This document shows positions 34,015 to 44,420 of a stretch of DNA of 64,000 nucleotides, piece after piece (positions within the stretch are counted from its first letter, which is position 1; the number at the start of each line of letters is the position of its first letter). The stretch comes from Branchinecta lynchi. Taxonomy: Eukaryota; Arthropoda; Branchiopoda; Anostraca; Branchinectidae. The notes beneath the pieces are model-generated. The model ran no database searches. It was not told the DNA's origin and was given only the letters and a program-made list of their open reading frames with translations. The position numbers and the translations under genes are program-made. Where the stretch lies: contig JAKZAP010000017.1 in assembly GCA_023053575.1 (NCBI GenBank), positions 4,099,501 through 4,163,500 of the forward strand, given 5' to 3'.

Positions 34015-36552
34015 TTTTTGTCTCCCGAGTGTTACGGATCAGACGAAAACTATCTAGCTATTAGAATCGGCGACGTAGTGTTGATTAATACGTATTTGCC
34101 GCACAATAAAAACACCCTTGCTAGCTTCACCAGTTTTGCCAAGGCTTGTAAGAAATTGGATAATTTGATAACCGGTATCGAAAAGCTTGGTTTTGATTGG
34201 GTACTTATTGGTGATCTAAATTGCGACATTACTAGTGCTTCTCATCGATCTGAAACCCTACTTGAATGCATCCCACCCGGTTTCCGCATTGCAACCAAAG
34301 ACCTACCATTCACTTATATACACTCCAGTGGCTCCCAATCAAACCTTGATCACTGTCTCTGCTCTGCTGCGATTACCATTTCCTCTGTACATGTCGACGA
34401 GGACGAGAGAGACTATGACCATATGCCTTTATCCCTAACTGTGCGTATCACTTCAAAACTAGTGTTAAATGCTCCCCAATCACAGGATAGAAACTGGTTC
34501 GAACGGCGCAACTGGAACCGCGCTAATTGGCCGCTATACTTAACTACGCTTGCTAGCGTAAGTACGATTCGTGTCCCTTATAATCTTCTCTGTTGTGGAG
34601 TTCATTCGCCAAGTGCCCGTTTACAGTTAAATATGTATTATCTTCAGATTATTTCGTGTATGAAAAAAGCGGAGAGAGCGGCTGTTCCTAATGAACGAGT
34701 ACGATGTCGGACCCGCAAGCCGATGTGGAGTTACGATCCAAATTTGAAAAAAGTGAAAAATCAAGCTAAGCTTTGGTTGCGGATCTGGATTGCGTGTGGG
34801 CGTCCCTCGTGTGGGAATGTGTTCGAAATTAAGCGTAAAACGAAATCTGCTTATAAGCGACAGATACGTTCTGTCCGTGAATCAGGTGCTTGTTTCCCGA
34901 CAAGTTCACATGATTGGAAGCGGGTGCTATATTCTTCTAAGTTTGATGATTATAATAACGATAATATTCCACAGTCTTCTTGGACTCAACATTACTTGAA
35001 TGTTTTTTCCCGTGTAAATTTTGTTGTTCATCACCATTATTCACAATTACTTTCGATTTGTTTCCGTATGAAAGTAGAACAAAAACATGTACCTCCAGTG
35101 TCTGTCGCAGATATTGTTAACTCGATAAAGCGGCTGAAATCCTCTTCGGTTGATATTGATGGGATTAGTGTTTGGCATCTGCATAAAGATTCCCCCGATT
35201 TGATTAATCATTTGCAGTTACTTTGTCAAATGTGTTTATGTTCGTCACTTGTACCTGACAGTTTTCTTTGTGGGACTGTAACTTCGGTGTTAAAAAGAGG
35301 GAAAGATCCAAATAAATGTGATTCTTACCGGCCAATTACTGTTGCCTGTAATATCAGTAAAGTTTTTGAGTATATACTACTCCCGTCTGTCATTGATCAT
35401 GTAAATTATGATGCCAATCAATTTGGTTTTAAAAAGGGAATTGGATGCCAGCATGCACACAGGGCGCTTGCTGTTCTCCTCAAAGACGTGCATACCAAAG
35501 GCCAGTCATTACATATTTGTGCTTTGGACATTTCTAAAGCGTTTGACACCATTGTTCATTCACAAGCTCTGCTGTCACTGTATCAGCTTGGTATAAACAT
35601 TTCAGTTATATCTGTGCTACGTTTCTGGTATTCTAATTCGTATGTGAGACTGAAATCTAACGGTCATATTTTCGGGAATATTCCAGTGAAGTGCGGGGTC
35701 AGACAAGGAGGTGTCCTTTCGCCGTACATATTTAATGCTTGTATCGCAAGTGTTCTGACCAAGATCCCATCGAGTTGTTTTTTCGGGTTTAGTGAACTTT
35801 CATATCCAGCATATGCTGATGACCTCCTTCTGATTAGCCGTTCAAAAAGCTCACTTGAGCGAAACGTTCGTCTGGTTGGATCTCTGTTTAAAGATATTGG
35901 CCTTGCTTTAAATATTGCTAAGTGTGAATATTTGTCTTTCAATAATGATCAATGTGCCAGTTCTCTGAATTGCGGGAGTTTCGCTATACCCAGAGTAAAG
36001 ATGTTTAAGTGGCTGGGTATATCTGTTTGTGATTCGCTTGCTAGTATCCGGAGGAAGTTTTTATCTGATACTAAAGATAAATTAAGAATCGGGTACGCAA
36101 AAATCGTTGCTAATCGTGGTCGTTTCAGCAGACGTGGACTGGCTAAACTTTATTCTAGTTTTTGCGACCATGCCTTTTTGTCTGCGTCTGGTTTATATCC
36201 TATATTTACAAAGACTGATCTTAAGCAAATGAGGGTGGATTATTTTCGATATTGCAAATTCCTTTTGTATTTACCCAGATCGGTCCGAAATAGACGCCTT
36301 GTTAATCGTTACGGAGCTAGCGACATCTTATGTTCGCTAGAAAATCTGCAGACCAATATTGGTGCTGACGCGTGTTTCCGCCTAGGTGCGCACCACGGCC
36401 TCATCCGGCTTTTTCATTGAGTGCTTTTTTGTTGCTGTGTGTGATATGTTGTACTATCTTTATTTCTTTTCTTTTCTTTCATTACTCCACTATCTTAAAT
36501 CTGTACAGTGGGTCACAAATAAATATTATATTATATTATTATATTATTATTC
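34015..36552 (+). mobile_element. LINE B: 5'-truncated CR1/Jockey-group retrotransposon
   Basis: It consists of an almost whole ORF2, a short 3' UTR and an ATT/TTA-rich tail (36518-36552) like that of LINE A. The 5' end falls inside the endonuclease domain, about 90-100 codons after the expected start, so ORF1 is absent. At its 3' side lies a Gypsy LTR remnant. No clean target duplication was found. It is related to LINEs A and C by RT text (PNKCDSYRPITVACNISKVF). Confidence 0.85.
34018..36420 (+). CDS. LINE B ORF2: endonuclease (partial) and reverse transcriptase, open 800 codons
   Basis: The endonuclease remainder shows WVLIGDLNCDI, FTYIHSSGSQSNLDHCL and DYDHMPLSLTV; the last would be SDH in an active enzyme. 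The RT follows with SSSVDIDGISVWHLHKDS, CDSYRPITVACNISKVF, NQFGFKKGIGCQHAHRAL, ICALDISKAFDTIVHSQ, CGVRQGGVLSPYIFNACI (about residue 557) and the catalytic PAYADDLLLISR (about residue 598). The thumb region continues to the stop. No RNase H is present. The frame has no stop over 2.4 kb although the element lacks ORF1, the endonuclease start and a promoter, which implies recent insertion. The first codon is not a true start. Confidence 0.9.
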   Translation: MSPECYGSDENYLAIRIGDVVLINTYLPHNKNTLASFTSFAKACKKLDNLITGIEKLGFDWVLIGDLNCDITSASHRSETLLECIPPGFRIATKDLPFTYIHSSGSQSNLDHCLCSAAITISSVHVDEDERDYDHMPLSLTVRITSKLVLNAPQSQDRNWFERRNWNRANWPLYLTTLASVSTIRVPYNLLCCGVHSPSARLQLNMYYLQIISCMKKAERAAVPNERVRCRTRKPMWSYDPNLKKVKNQAKLWLRIWIACGRPSCGNVFEIKRKTKSAYKRQIRSVRESGACFPTSSHDWKRVLYSSKFDDYNNDNIPQSSWTQHYLNVFSRVNFVVHHHYSQLLSICFRMKVEQKHVPPVSVADIVNSIKRLKSSSVDIDGISVWHLHKDSPDLINHLQLLCQMCLCSSLVPDSFLCGTVTSVLKRGKDPNKCDSYRPITVACNISKVFEYILLPSVIDHVNYDANQFGFKKGIGCQHAHRALAVLLKDVHTKGQSLHICALDISKAFDTIVHSQALLSLYQLGINISVISVLRFWYSNSYVRLKSNGHIFGNIPVKCGVRQGGVLSPYIFNACIASVLTKIPSSCFFGFSELSYPAYADDLLLISRSKSSLERNVRLVGSLFKDIGLALNIAKCEYLSFNNDQCASSLNCGSFAIPRVKMFKWLGISVCDSLASIRRKFLSDTKDKLRIGYAKIVANRGRFSRRGLAKLYSSFCDHAFLSASGLYPIFTKTDLKQMRVDYFRYCKFLLYLPRSVRNRRLVNRYGASDILCSLENLQTNIGADACFRLGAHHGLIRLFH

Positions 36553-36569
36553 TGACGATAATTCATAAC

Positions 36570-36681
36570 AACATACAAAACAACACTTAATTCATTCTAC
36601 TGGCCGGCGCCCCTCGATCCCTTGAGACGCCGGATCGACGCTTGCCCGCGAGGGGCTACGAACTGTGACGAAACTGTCACA
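36570..36681 (-). repeat. Partial 3' LTR of a Ty3/Gypsy element
   Basis: On the minus strand a purine-rich tract (AAAGGAAAGGGGAG, 36695-36682) is followed by TGTGACAGTTTCGTCACAG. This is the usual polypurine tract and TG start of a 3' LTR. The LTR runs left until LINE B interrupts it near 36552. The pol fragment of the same orientation lies just upstream. The far end of the LTR was not identified; sequence at 33930-34014 with AATAAA on the minus strand is a possible continuation. Confidence 0.55.
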
Positions 36682-36819
36682 CTCCCCTTTCCTTTAAGTA
36701 AGTGCTACGGTGGGCGAAAACCACTTATGAGTTCGCTTACTCTATGGACAGTTATCTACGATTCGATAACAAAAGTTTTATTTCAAAAAAAAAATAAATA
36801 GATATGACAATATCTTTTA

Positions 36820-37660
36820 GACTCGGGAACACGTGCAGTTCTTCAGGTATATGGAAACGTCCATTTCTAACCTTGGCCAAAAAAACTTGGAACGCACCCG
36901 CGTTAGGGTAATTTCGCGAGACAGGTGCCTGGTTCCTACTAAATGGCTTAGTTCCAATGTTTTGTTTCTCAGGCCCCAAGGTAGGAGCAGCTGAACGTAT
37001 TCGCTTCGGAAGACTCGGAAGTAAACGCCGCTGATCTCTAAAATTCTGACGGCTGCCATCGCCTGTGGCTTATCCAAGATCGGAGCAATCCTTGCGTCGT
37101 TTCGCTGATCTCCGGCCAAGTCGCTCAGTAATTCATCGCGGGTTTTTCTCCCTCCCCCCCCCCCCCCCTTGGAGTTCGGAGTACCGTTGGAGTGCCTCCT
37201 CGGCCTTCTCCTCTGAAAAGAACATAACATAAGACAACTGATATGTACAAAATATATACAACGCTCTTTTCTTACGGGTTGCTGTGTAACTTACACACTT
37301 GAGGCGTGTGCCCTCGAGAGTGCATCTGCATTCCCGTTAAGGGAGCCTCGTTTGGCGATTATTTCCATATCTAGGCCCTGGAGAGCCATGGTCCATCGAG
37401 ATAGCCTAGGATTCATGTTTTTCATTTTATGAAGCCACTTTAACGGCTGATGGTCAGTCTGTACAAAAAATTTCCGACACTCGATAAGGTGATACAATTT
37501 CGCGACAGCCCAGCGAATACATAAACATTCCTTTTCTATAGCAGCGTATCGTTGTTCAGCTGGGGAGAGCGACCTACTCAGATATAAGAAAGGGTGTTCT
37601 CCGTCATCGTATGACTGGCAAGCTAATACACCGAAAATTTCGTCCGTCACATAGCGTTGC
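36820..37660 (-). pseudogene. Ty3/Gypsy pol remnant: RNase H and integrase zinc finger
   Basis: The minus-strand frame 37650-37291 reads as RNase H of a Gypsy polyprotein: GEHPFLYLSRSLSPAEQRYA, IEKECLCIRWAVAKLYHLIE, FVQTDHQPLKWLH and GNADALSRA. After a C-rich tract and a frame change, the segment to 36817 contains the integrase HHCC finger (HLVGTRHLSREITLTRVRSK, FFWPRLEMDV, CTCSR). The first RNase H Asp region, the RT and the whole integrase catalytic core are missing, and the polypurine tract follows within 150 bp. This is an internally deleted dead copy. Confidence 0.85.
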
Positions 37661-37779
37661 TAGGCATACGCCAGACCAGTGGTTTCCTTGTTTAACCACC
37701 TACCGTTCATGGAAAAAAATTATGAAAAGGTGGTTTCACCGAGGAACCCCTTCGTCGGAAAGGGGAGAGCAGAATAGGG

Positions 37780-39030
37780 AACTTTGGGCTCACGACTTAT
37801 TATTAGGAGTGCACGTTTCTGTATTCTTTCTATTTGTTCTGACTGTTCGGCAGTAAGGGCAAAGTGCCAAACAGCAGCCGCGTATTCCAAAGGGGAACGA
37901 ATGAAAGAAACGTAAATTCGGACAAGATGGGAATTAGGTACTTGGAACTTAGCCAGAAGTTTTAACAGCTGTAGACCAGCGTTTGCACGCTTTAGCATTA
38001 CGTTGGTATTGTCCTCCCATTTGAGATCAGACGTGATAGTTACACCAAGGAGCTTTAGCTTCTGTACCTGTAAACCAGATGGCAGTATTTCTTCAAAGGA
38101 AATGCTAGTTTTGAGGAAGGAAAAGGTTAAAATTGCACTTTTGTCTTCGTTTACCTGCATGTCCAACAACCTGGCTTCATCTTTAATGTCTTCTATTATA
38201 CCTGCAGCTTTGCTTTTAATATTTCTGTAGCATACTTCGGTTAAGCTTAAATCATCCACAAATTTCCAGCGATCCGGGAGCTCTTGCGCTTTCCCTGCGG
38301 AACACCACAGAAAATATCCTATAGTTCAGAGAACACGTTTTTGTACTTCGTTGTTTGTTTTGTATTCTTCAAAAATCCAACTAAAATATTTACAATAAAA
38401 GGACTGACCTTGGACTTTTCGATAAGTCTCTTAATCAAAATTGTATGATTAATGAGATCAAAACCTTTTCTAAAATCTATGGTTATTAAGTTAATCCACT
38501 TATTAGGGTCGTCCAAATTTTTTTAAAATAAAATCAATTAGACTAATTAAGTAATGACTGGTAGAAGTTTTAGGACGGTTCCCGAATTGTCTCGGGTCGA
38601 TCTGCGACATTATCTCTGCTTTCAACCACGCGGATACGAAACTCTCGTAAATTTTGCTAAAAACTGGTGTTAGAGTTATAGGCCTAGTCCCATCAAAATC
38701 ATTTTTTGCTTCTTTCTTCGGGATAGGCGTAATATAACCAACTTTCCAAATTTCAGGGTATGTACCTGTAAGGGAAATTGAATTAAAAATATCTGTAAGT
38801 GGACCTGCCAGTTCATTGGGAAAAGCCCTGATTAACTCGACGGGTATGTCAACAGGGGTTACACTAGTACGTTTTAAAGAACTTAACTTTTTTGAAACTT
38901 CGTCGCGTGAAATTCTTGGTACTTCTTTCTCATCAACTGGTTCTTGGGGAATACTTTCAACAACAAGAGGGGGAAGTGATTGGACTATTTTTGAAAAATG
39001 GGAATTTAACTGGTTTGCTGTGCTTTTATT
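37780..39030 (-). pseudogene. PHD/CCCH LINE ORF2, reverse transcriptase part
   Basis: From 39030: STANQLNSHFSKIVQSLPPL, VPRISRDEVSKKLSSLKRTS, YPEIWKVGYITPIPKK, DGTRPITLTPVFSKIYES, then after a frame change NLITIDFRKGFDLINHTILI. The catalytic region has GVPQGK followed almost at once by RWKFVDDLSLTEV, so the loop normally found between the two motifs is deleted. Then KLKLLGVTITSDLKWEDN and EYAAAVWHFALTAEQSEQIE. It is non-functional. The FVDD box differs from the YADD box of LINEs A-C. Confidence 0.82.
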
Positions 39031-41346
39031 ATGGCACTTGAGCTTACTCAAGTGCCATATAGCGATTGTAATTTCTGTCCGTCAGTCGGTCTGTCGGTCC
39101 CGGTTTTGCTAGTTCAGGCACTTCCAGATAAGCTAGGACGATGAAACTTGGCAGGAGTATCAGGAACTGGACCAGATTAAATTAGAAATGGTCGATTCCC
39201 CGATCGGACCATCTGGAGGGGAGTGGAGGGAGGGGGAATCCGAAAAAAATAGGAAAAATGAGATATTTTTAGCTTACGAACGGGTGATCGGATCTTAATG
39301 AAACTTGATATTTGGAAGGACTTCGTGTCTCAGACCCTCTATTTTAAATCCAGACCGGATCCGGTGACATTGGGGGGAGTTGGAGGGGGAAACCGGAAAT
39401 CTTGGAAATCACTTAGAGTGGAGGGATCCGGATGAAACTTGGTGGAAAGTACAAGCAAAAGTCCTAGGTACGTGACTGATATAACCGGAACGGATCCGCT
39501 CACTTTGGGGGAGTTGGGGGGGGGGAGAAGTCCGAATTTGTGGTGATCCCGCGAGTTCCGTGCTTCCTGATGTGCTGGGATGATGAAAATTGACAGGCAT
39601 GTCTGGGACCCGACCAGATTAAATAGGAACTCGTCAATTCCCCGATTCGACCATCTGGGGGGGGGGGAGGGAGTGGAGGGAGGGTGAAGCCAAAATTTGA
39701 GGTATTTTTAGCTTGCGAACGGGTGATCGGATCTTGATGAAAGTTGATATTTAGGATCTCAGACATCTCACTTTAAATCCGGACCGGATCCGATGACACT
39801 GGGGGGGAGTTGGAGGAGGGAGCCGGGAATTTTGAGAAACGCTTAGAGCGGAGGGATCGGGATGAAACTTGGTGGGAAAAACAAGCACAAGTCCTACACA
39901 CGTCATTGACATAACCGGACCGGATCAGGGCACTGTGGGGGAGTTGGGGTGGGGGTCCGGATTTCTAGCGATCCCGCGAGTTCGGCATACTTCCTGATGT
40001 CCTAGGGCGATGAAACTTGGCAGATATGTCAGGGATCCAAACAGATTGACTTGAGAACAGCCGTTTCCCCGACCCGACGATCGTGGGGGGAGTGGGTGGA
40101 TGGGGAGTCCGGAATCTAGTGGCGTGCATAACTTTTGAACGGGTGATCGGATTTGAATGAAACTTGTCTGGTGAGCTATCACCTCGGACGTTCAGTGTCA
40201 CGTCCGGGTCGGGTCCGATACCTGTGGGGATGGGGGGGGGGGGGAAACTCAAGAAACTCTAAAAGCAGAGGGATTGGGACGAAACTTAATGGATGGAACA
40301 AGCATTAGGCCTAGATGAAATTGACGGAGCCAGATGGTTTCGGGGCTCTGTGGGGGGAGTTGGAGGGGGTTTCCTGGAATTCAAGTAGTCTTGAGTTAGA
40401 ATAGTTCCAGATGTAAAACGACAACGAAACTTTGCAGGCATATTAGCGACCCGAATTATCTTGACTTAAGAACCTGACACAACATACCCCTGGAAACTTC
40501 CGTTCCTAGATCCGAGCATTTTTTGGGGAGCAAGAGAAGAGAAACATGGATATTAACTTCTATAAATTGCAAACGATTGATCTGATTCGAGTGAAACTTC
40601 ATGGGTGATACGAATCGATGGCCTCGACATGTAAAACATGAGTTCGAACCATATGCGACCACGATTAGGGGGATTGGGGGTAGGGGACTTTTGACATGCA
40701 CAAAAACCAAACGGATGGACCGAATGAGATGCAAATTTGACAGTGCCGAGTTTATGCGGCCTAGATTTTTTATTTGGCGTCTGGGCCGGATTCGGCCAAG
40801 GTAGGGGGGGGTACTGGAAACTTGCAGATACGCTATGCTCCAATTTCAGTAAGACTTGATGGACAGGAACAGGGAATTCAGAGATTGGGCCCCCACCGGC
40901 TCCGACAACGTTGGTTGGAGGGGGGGGGGGGGGGTACCGGAACTTTCCAAAAATGCTCAGATTCGAGTGAAACTTGATAGATGGTATAAAAGAAGATGCT
41001 TTAGGTGGTCGATTTTTTTTATTCCAAACCAGACTCGGCCACGGTAGGTGGAGATAGAGTGAGTACCGGAAATCGTGTATCACGTCTTGGGATCAAACAA
41101 ATCGATTTATTGGGATGAAAGTTTGAACATTCAGGTGCATTTGCTACAGACAATCGAGACGATGCCGGAACTGCTCAGAAATTAGTGAAACTAAATATCC
41201 AGATCCAGATAACCGGTTTGACGCATCTGTAGCATGAGACGCGAAAACTCTTTCGGAGCATAACCAACACGGAAAATAGTGAAATATGGCAAATGCAAAG
41301 ATTAGTGAGGTGTCGTTCTTGTACAGCCTACTCGTACAAGTGCCAT
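39031..41346 (+). mobile_element. Hairpin-ended element of ~430-bp higher-order repeats
   Basis: The outermost ten bases are inverted repeats (ATGGCACTTG and CAAGTGCCAT), and a TA abuts TGGCACTTG and CAAGTGCCA at both ends. Each end is a hairpin: a perfect 12-bp stem with a 4-base loop at 39031-39058, and a 7-bp stem (CTTGTAC/GTACAAG) with a 9-base loop at 41318-41340. After a GTCCGTCAGTCGGTCTGTCGG-like leader come four units starting near 39107, 39547, 39976 and 40392, each of three ~143-bp subunits carrying GATGAAACTTGG variants. It interrupts LINE ORF2. No protein is encoded. A truncated relative with the same hairpin end lies at 9627. Confidence 0.75.
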
Positions 41347-42861
41347 ATGAGCTCGTAGCTCTTGTCATCTTGATCAAGATTAAAATCCATTGATTTCTCA
41401 CTTTTTCCACAAAGGCGCTTAACATTTTTGTACCAGTTACTAGGTTTAGACTGAAACAGAATTTCAACTTTATTTGAGTAAAAACTTGCTGCTGCATTTC
41501 TAGTTTCTTTTCGTATTCTATTTCTCAGCTTCTTACCTTCCTCCGTTTTTCCCTCCCTGAACAGTTTAATTTTTTGACGAATTAGCTTTTTATGGCAGCC
41601 GTAATGTATGGTCGATCAGTAGAGCATCTCTTGTAAGTCTTTTCTGGAAAACACTGTTCGTACTTATTTCTGAGTTTATTTTCGAATTTTTTGCATTTTC
41701 ACTCACACCACTTTCATCTTTTTGATCAAACCATTTTTCAGTTAAAAGCCAATTCCCGAACTCCAACAGACCATTGCCTGTTATTGGTCGATGCGTAACC
41801 GTTGTAACTGTGTAATCGACCTTAAACGAAGATAAAGGTCGCCATTCCAACATATAATGGTAGCTTCCTTCAAGCGGCGGAAGCTCAGTTGGATTATTGT
41901 AAAAATTATCTAGGTTCGTCCATATGACGTCTAGTTGGGTTCCACCTTTCGTTGTTGGAAAATCAACAACCTGTTTCAGGCTTTGGCCTTTCAGAAAGTA
42001 TCCTAGATTTAAATCGTTTTCGTCACCAATTAAACAAATCCCAACGCTTGGATATTTAGAGGTAACAAAATCGGTACTTAACTGAAGTTTCTCCAAGAAA
42101 TTTCTTCTCGCGTGGGCACTCTGATTAGGTGAATAGTAGAAAACGCAGATTGCCAAGTTGGAGTATTGTCGAGGAAGCCGTTTTGGTTTGACGTATACCC
42201 ATAAAATTTCATCATCTTCGTCAATGTACGGAACTTGTATTTGACTAGGAGCCAATGTCTCACGACATAGCAACATTACTCCGCCTCCTTTACTTCCCAG
42301 TGAGTTTGTTTCCGTACGTAACTTAATAAACTCGGAATAACCTTTTATTTTAAACTGATTTTTATTCTGGCGTTGTACTTCGCTGACTGCTATGATGTCC
42401 GAACTGAGGATCGAGGCAGTACCTTCCAATTCTGCCATCTTGTCAGAGTTTAAGCTTTCAGCATTTGAATACAGGAAAGACGGGAATTGATAATAATCAC
42501 CAGGTTTTTCCTGTGATTTTTCTTTAAATTGGCAACGTTCTAACTTTTTTGGTGGGATCTTTGATACTTTTGAAGGGGTTTCAGAAACCTGAGACTCGTG
42601 GGCACACACTTCAATATCAAGGGGACTAAAACGATTCGAAACTAACACACAGGGGGGAAACTCTAACAAGTCGGAAACCGGGGCGGGGCCAATTGGTGGG
42701 TAAGTGGTGGGGGGTAAGGGATACAAAATCGAGGAACAGGTGATTTCTTTACAGGCACGGGATTGGAATGAGATGTGCTCGGTCGGTAAGGTTGCGCGCA
42801 AATGCGCGTAAGTTTTTCCCGGGAGGTTGGGAGGAGAGCGCGAAGGGGGGTAGAATGACAA
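41347..42861 (-). pseudogene. PHD/CCCH LINE ORF2, endonuclease part
   Basis: A 423-codon open frame (42861-41590) has a proline-rich lead-in, then APE-type endonuclease text: FLYSNAESLNSDKMAEL, DIIAVSEVQ, GGGVMLLCRE, VGICLIGDENDLNLG and TQLDVIWTNL. The terminal motif reads SYHYMLEW where SDH is expected, so a catalytic Asp is missing. After a frame change near 41590 it continues KLIRQKIKLFREGKTEEGKK and NWYKNVKRLCGKSEKS, the usual linker before RT, to the insertion at 41346. It overlaps the end of ORF1 in a different frame, so expression by frameshift or re-initiation is possible. Confidence 0.83.
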
Positions 42862-44096
42862 CTGAGCGGAAGGAGAAAACGCGGAAGTCGCGAATGCCTC
42901 AGGCGCGAGCTCTGGCGCTGCTCTAAAAAAGGCTGGGTCGTAGGCCTACCCTCCACCATTACCGGTACATGGGCAAAATTGCAAGATCTGTCAGAACACG
43001 ATAAAAAGGCACAAAGGTCGACATGGTCAAAAGTACAATTGTCATATTTACAAACACCCGAAATAAAACCACGGCAAATGTGTAAAAACTTACATCGTTT
43101 ACGAAACTTACAACAACCGCGATCAAAAAAGTTGCATATCACATTTGCTTTTCCGCTTTTTGTTACGTTGTTTTTCCTCTCATCTCTAGCACTTTTCTCG
43201 AAGATGATAACTACGTCATCATCACATGTTACAGCATTCGTGTCGCTCTGCTGTGCTTGCTTGGTTGCTAAGGTAAAAGCAGGTTTTTGCACATCGTTTG
43301 ACGTCACACTGACATTTGATTCATTTCGTTTCGTGATCGTGAGAACTTTTGGCGCGGCTTCAGAAATATCCACAGGCTGCGGGTTTAACACAGAGTTAGC
43401 GCATTCGTTTACTTTGTCGGACCTACTGAAAACTGGCAATTGTTCGTTCAGTGCGAAAATAACTGCTTCGCTGATTTTCGCGTCATCTTCTAATTGGAGA
43501 ATCTTCGCAGAAAGGGTCGACTGATTACTTTGTAGGGCTGATAGCTCATCTTGCATGTCAAGAAGACGGGAATTACGCGAGCAGTTTTCCACACTCAGTC
43601 TTTTTAATTCTGAATCTCGTTCGCACAGTTCGCCGTTTCCCTTCCTCAGTTCATTTGCAAAAATCTCAACTTGTTTCTGCAATTCGACGATCGCTGTTTC
43701 ACGACTTGAGTGATTCTGCAGAAGTATACTGTATTTTTCTTGGAGGGAAGCTAATTGTTTGGTATACTTTTCACAATCAACACACGGGAGGGCTTTGGAA
43801 GCTTGATTCTTTGAAACTGTCTTCGGAGTAGCTGGCTTTAGCGAGGATTTGGGAGTGCAACGTGGTACCTTGGCAGGAGGGAGAGAGCGTGGCGTTATTG
43901 GTGGTTCGGAAACATCGTTAAGCGGAACGGCAGACTGACAGTTCAAACAGTATCACTCACCGCGTTGTTTTCTCTCCTCAATCGTTAATCCTGCACACTT
44001 TGGATGTAGCCACTGTTCGCACCGACTGCACTGAACCGTGCCACTAGCGGCGCGTAGTCTGCACTCCGGGCATACGTGCCTTGTAGGTTTCGACAT
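42663..44096 (-). pseudogene. PHD/CCCH LINE ORF1: PHD finger, coiled coil, three CCCH fingers
   Basis: From the ATG at 44096 (MSKPTRHVCPECRLRAASG) a PHD-type finger is visible: CPEC, CSRC, HPKC and YCLNC. One in-frame TGA (43955-43953) falls where the PHD tryptophan stands (E-stop-YC, expected EWYC). After that the frame is open for 427 codons. It has a basic Pro-rich stretch, a heptad-like coiled coil (about residues 105-200, LQEKYSILLQNHSSRETAIV onward), then three C3H fingers: CX7CX5CX3H (CNFFDRG...FLH), CX7CX4CX3H and CX4CX4CX3H, before a Pro-rich tail. Total 477 residues. Such ORF1 proteins are expected to bind element RNA. Confidence 0.83.
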
Positions 44097-44264
44097 AATG
44101 TCTTTCCAAAAACGTTGAAAGAAAAGCACTGTGTTTTAAGACTGCATAGTACAAACAAGGTTATAAAGCTAAGGCGCCGTGCACGGTACATCCACCTGGT
44201 ACGGACGCTCGATGAGAACTGAGTGGAGGATCTAATTATTCTTGGGTTCAAGACGGTGCAACTG

Positions 44265-44420
44265 GACTGTAAGTAATGGCCTAGACTGAATGTTACATAC
44301 ACTAAGTTGCACTGGAGGACAGGCAATTGGGAGGGGGGGGGGGAAATAATGTACGTTCTTGGGCGAGCCGAGAGAGCTGCCGTGGTCGGTAGACGCGGGG
44401 AATTATGAGTTGGCCGACCA
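44265..44420 (-). repeat. R-family repeat, copy 4, in the LINE 5' region
   Basis: GGAGGACAGGCAATT...GGGCGAGCCGAGAGAGCTG and GGTAGACGCGGGGAATTATG match 53490-53575 (GGAGTACAGGCAATTTGGGG, GGGCGAGCCGAGGGAGCTGG, GGTAGACGTGGGGAATGTAC). Its position just upstream of the PHD/CCCH LINE ORF1 suggests the R family is the 5' UTR of that LINE. Confidence 0.55.

Noticed and set aside
40456..41083. Overlapping plus- and minus-strand frames rich in Pro and Gly
   Set aside because: By-products of G-rich subunits in the higher-order-repeat element.
39049..41348. Simple reading of CAAGTGCCATAT as a 12-bp target duplication
   Set aside because: The relative at 9627 has the same hairpin and CTCAAGTACCATATACCGAT start, so this sequence is more likely part of the element. 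Kept only as an alternative.
42979..43524. 181-codon plus-strand frame
   Set aside because: It is the shadow of the LINE ORF1 on the other strand.
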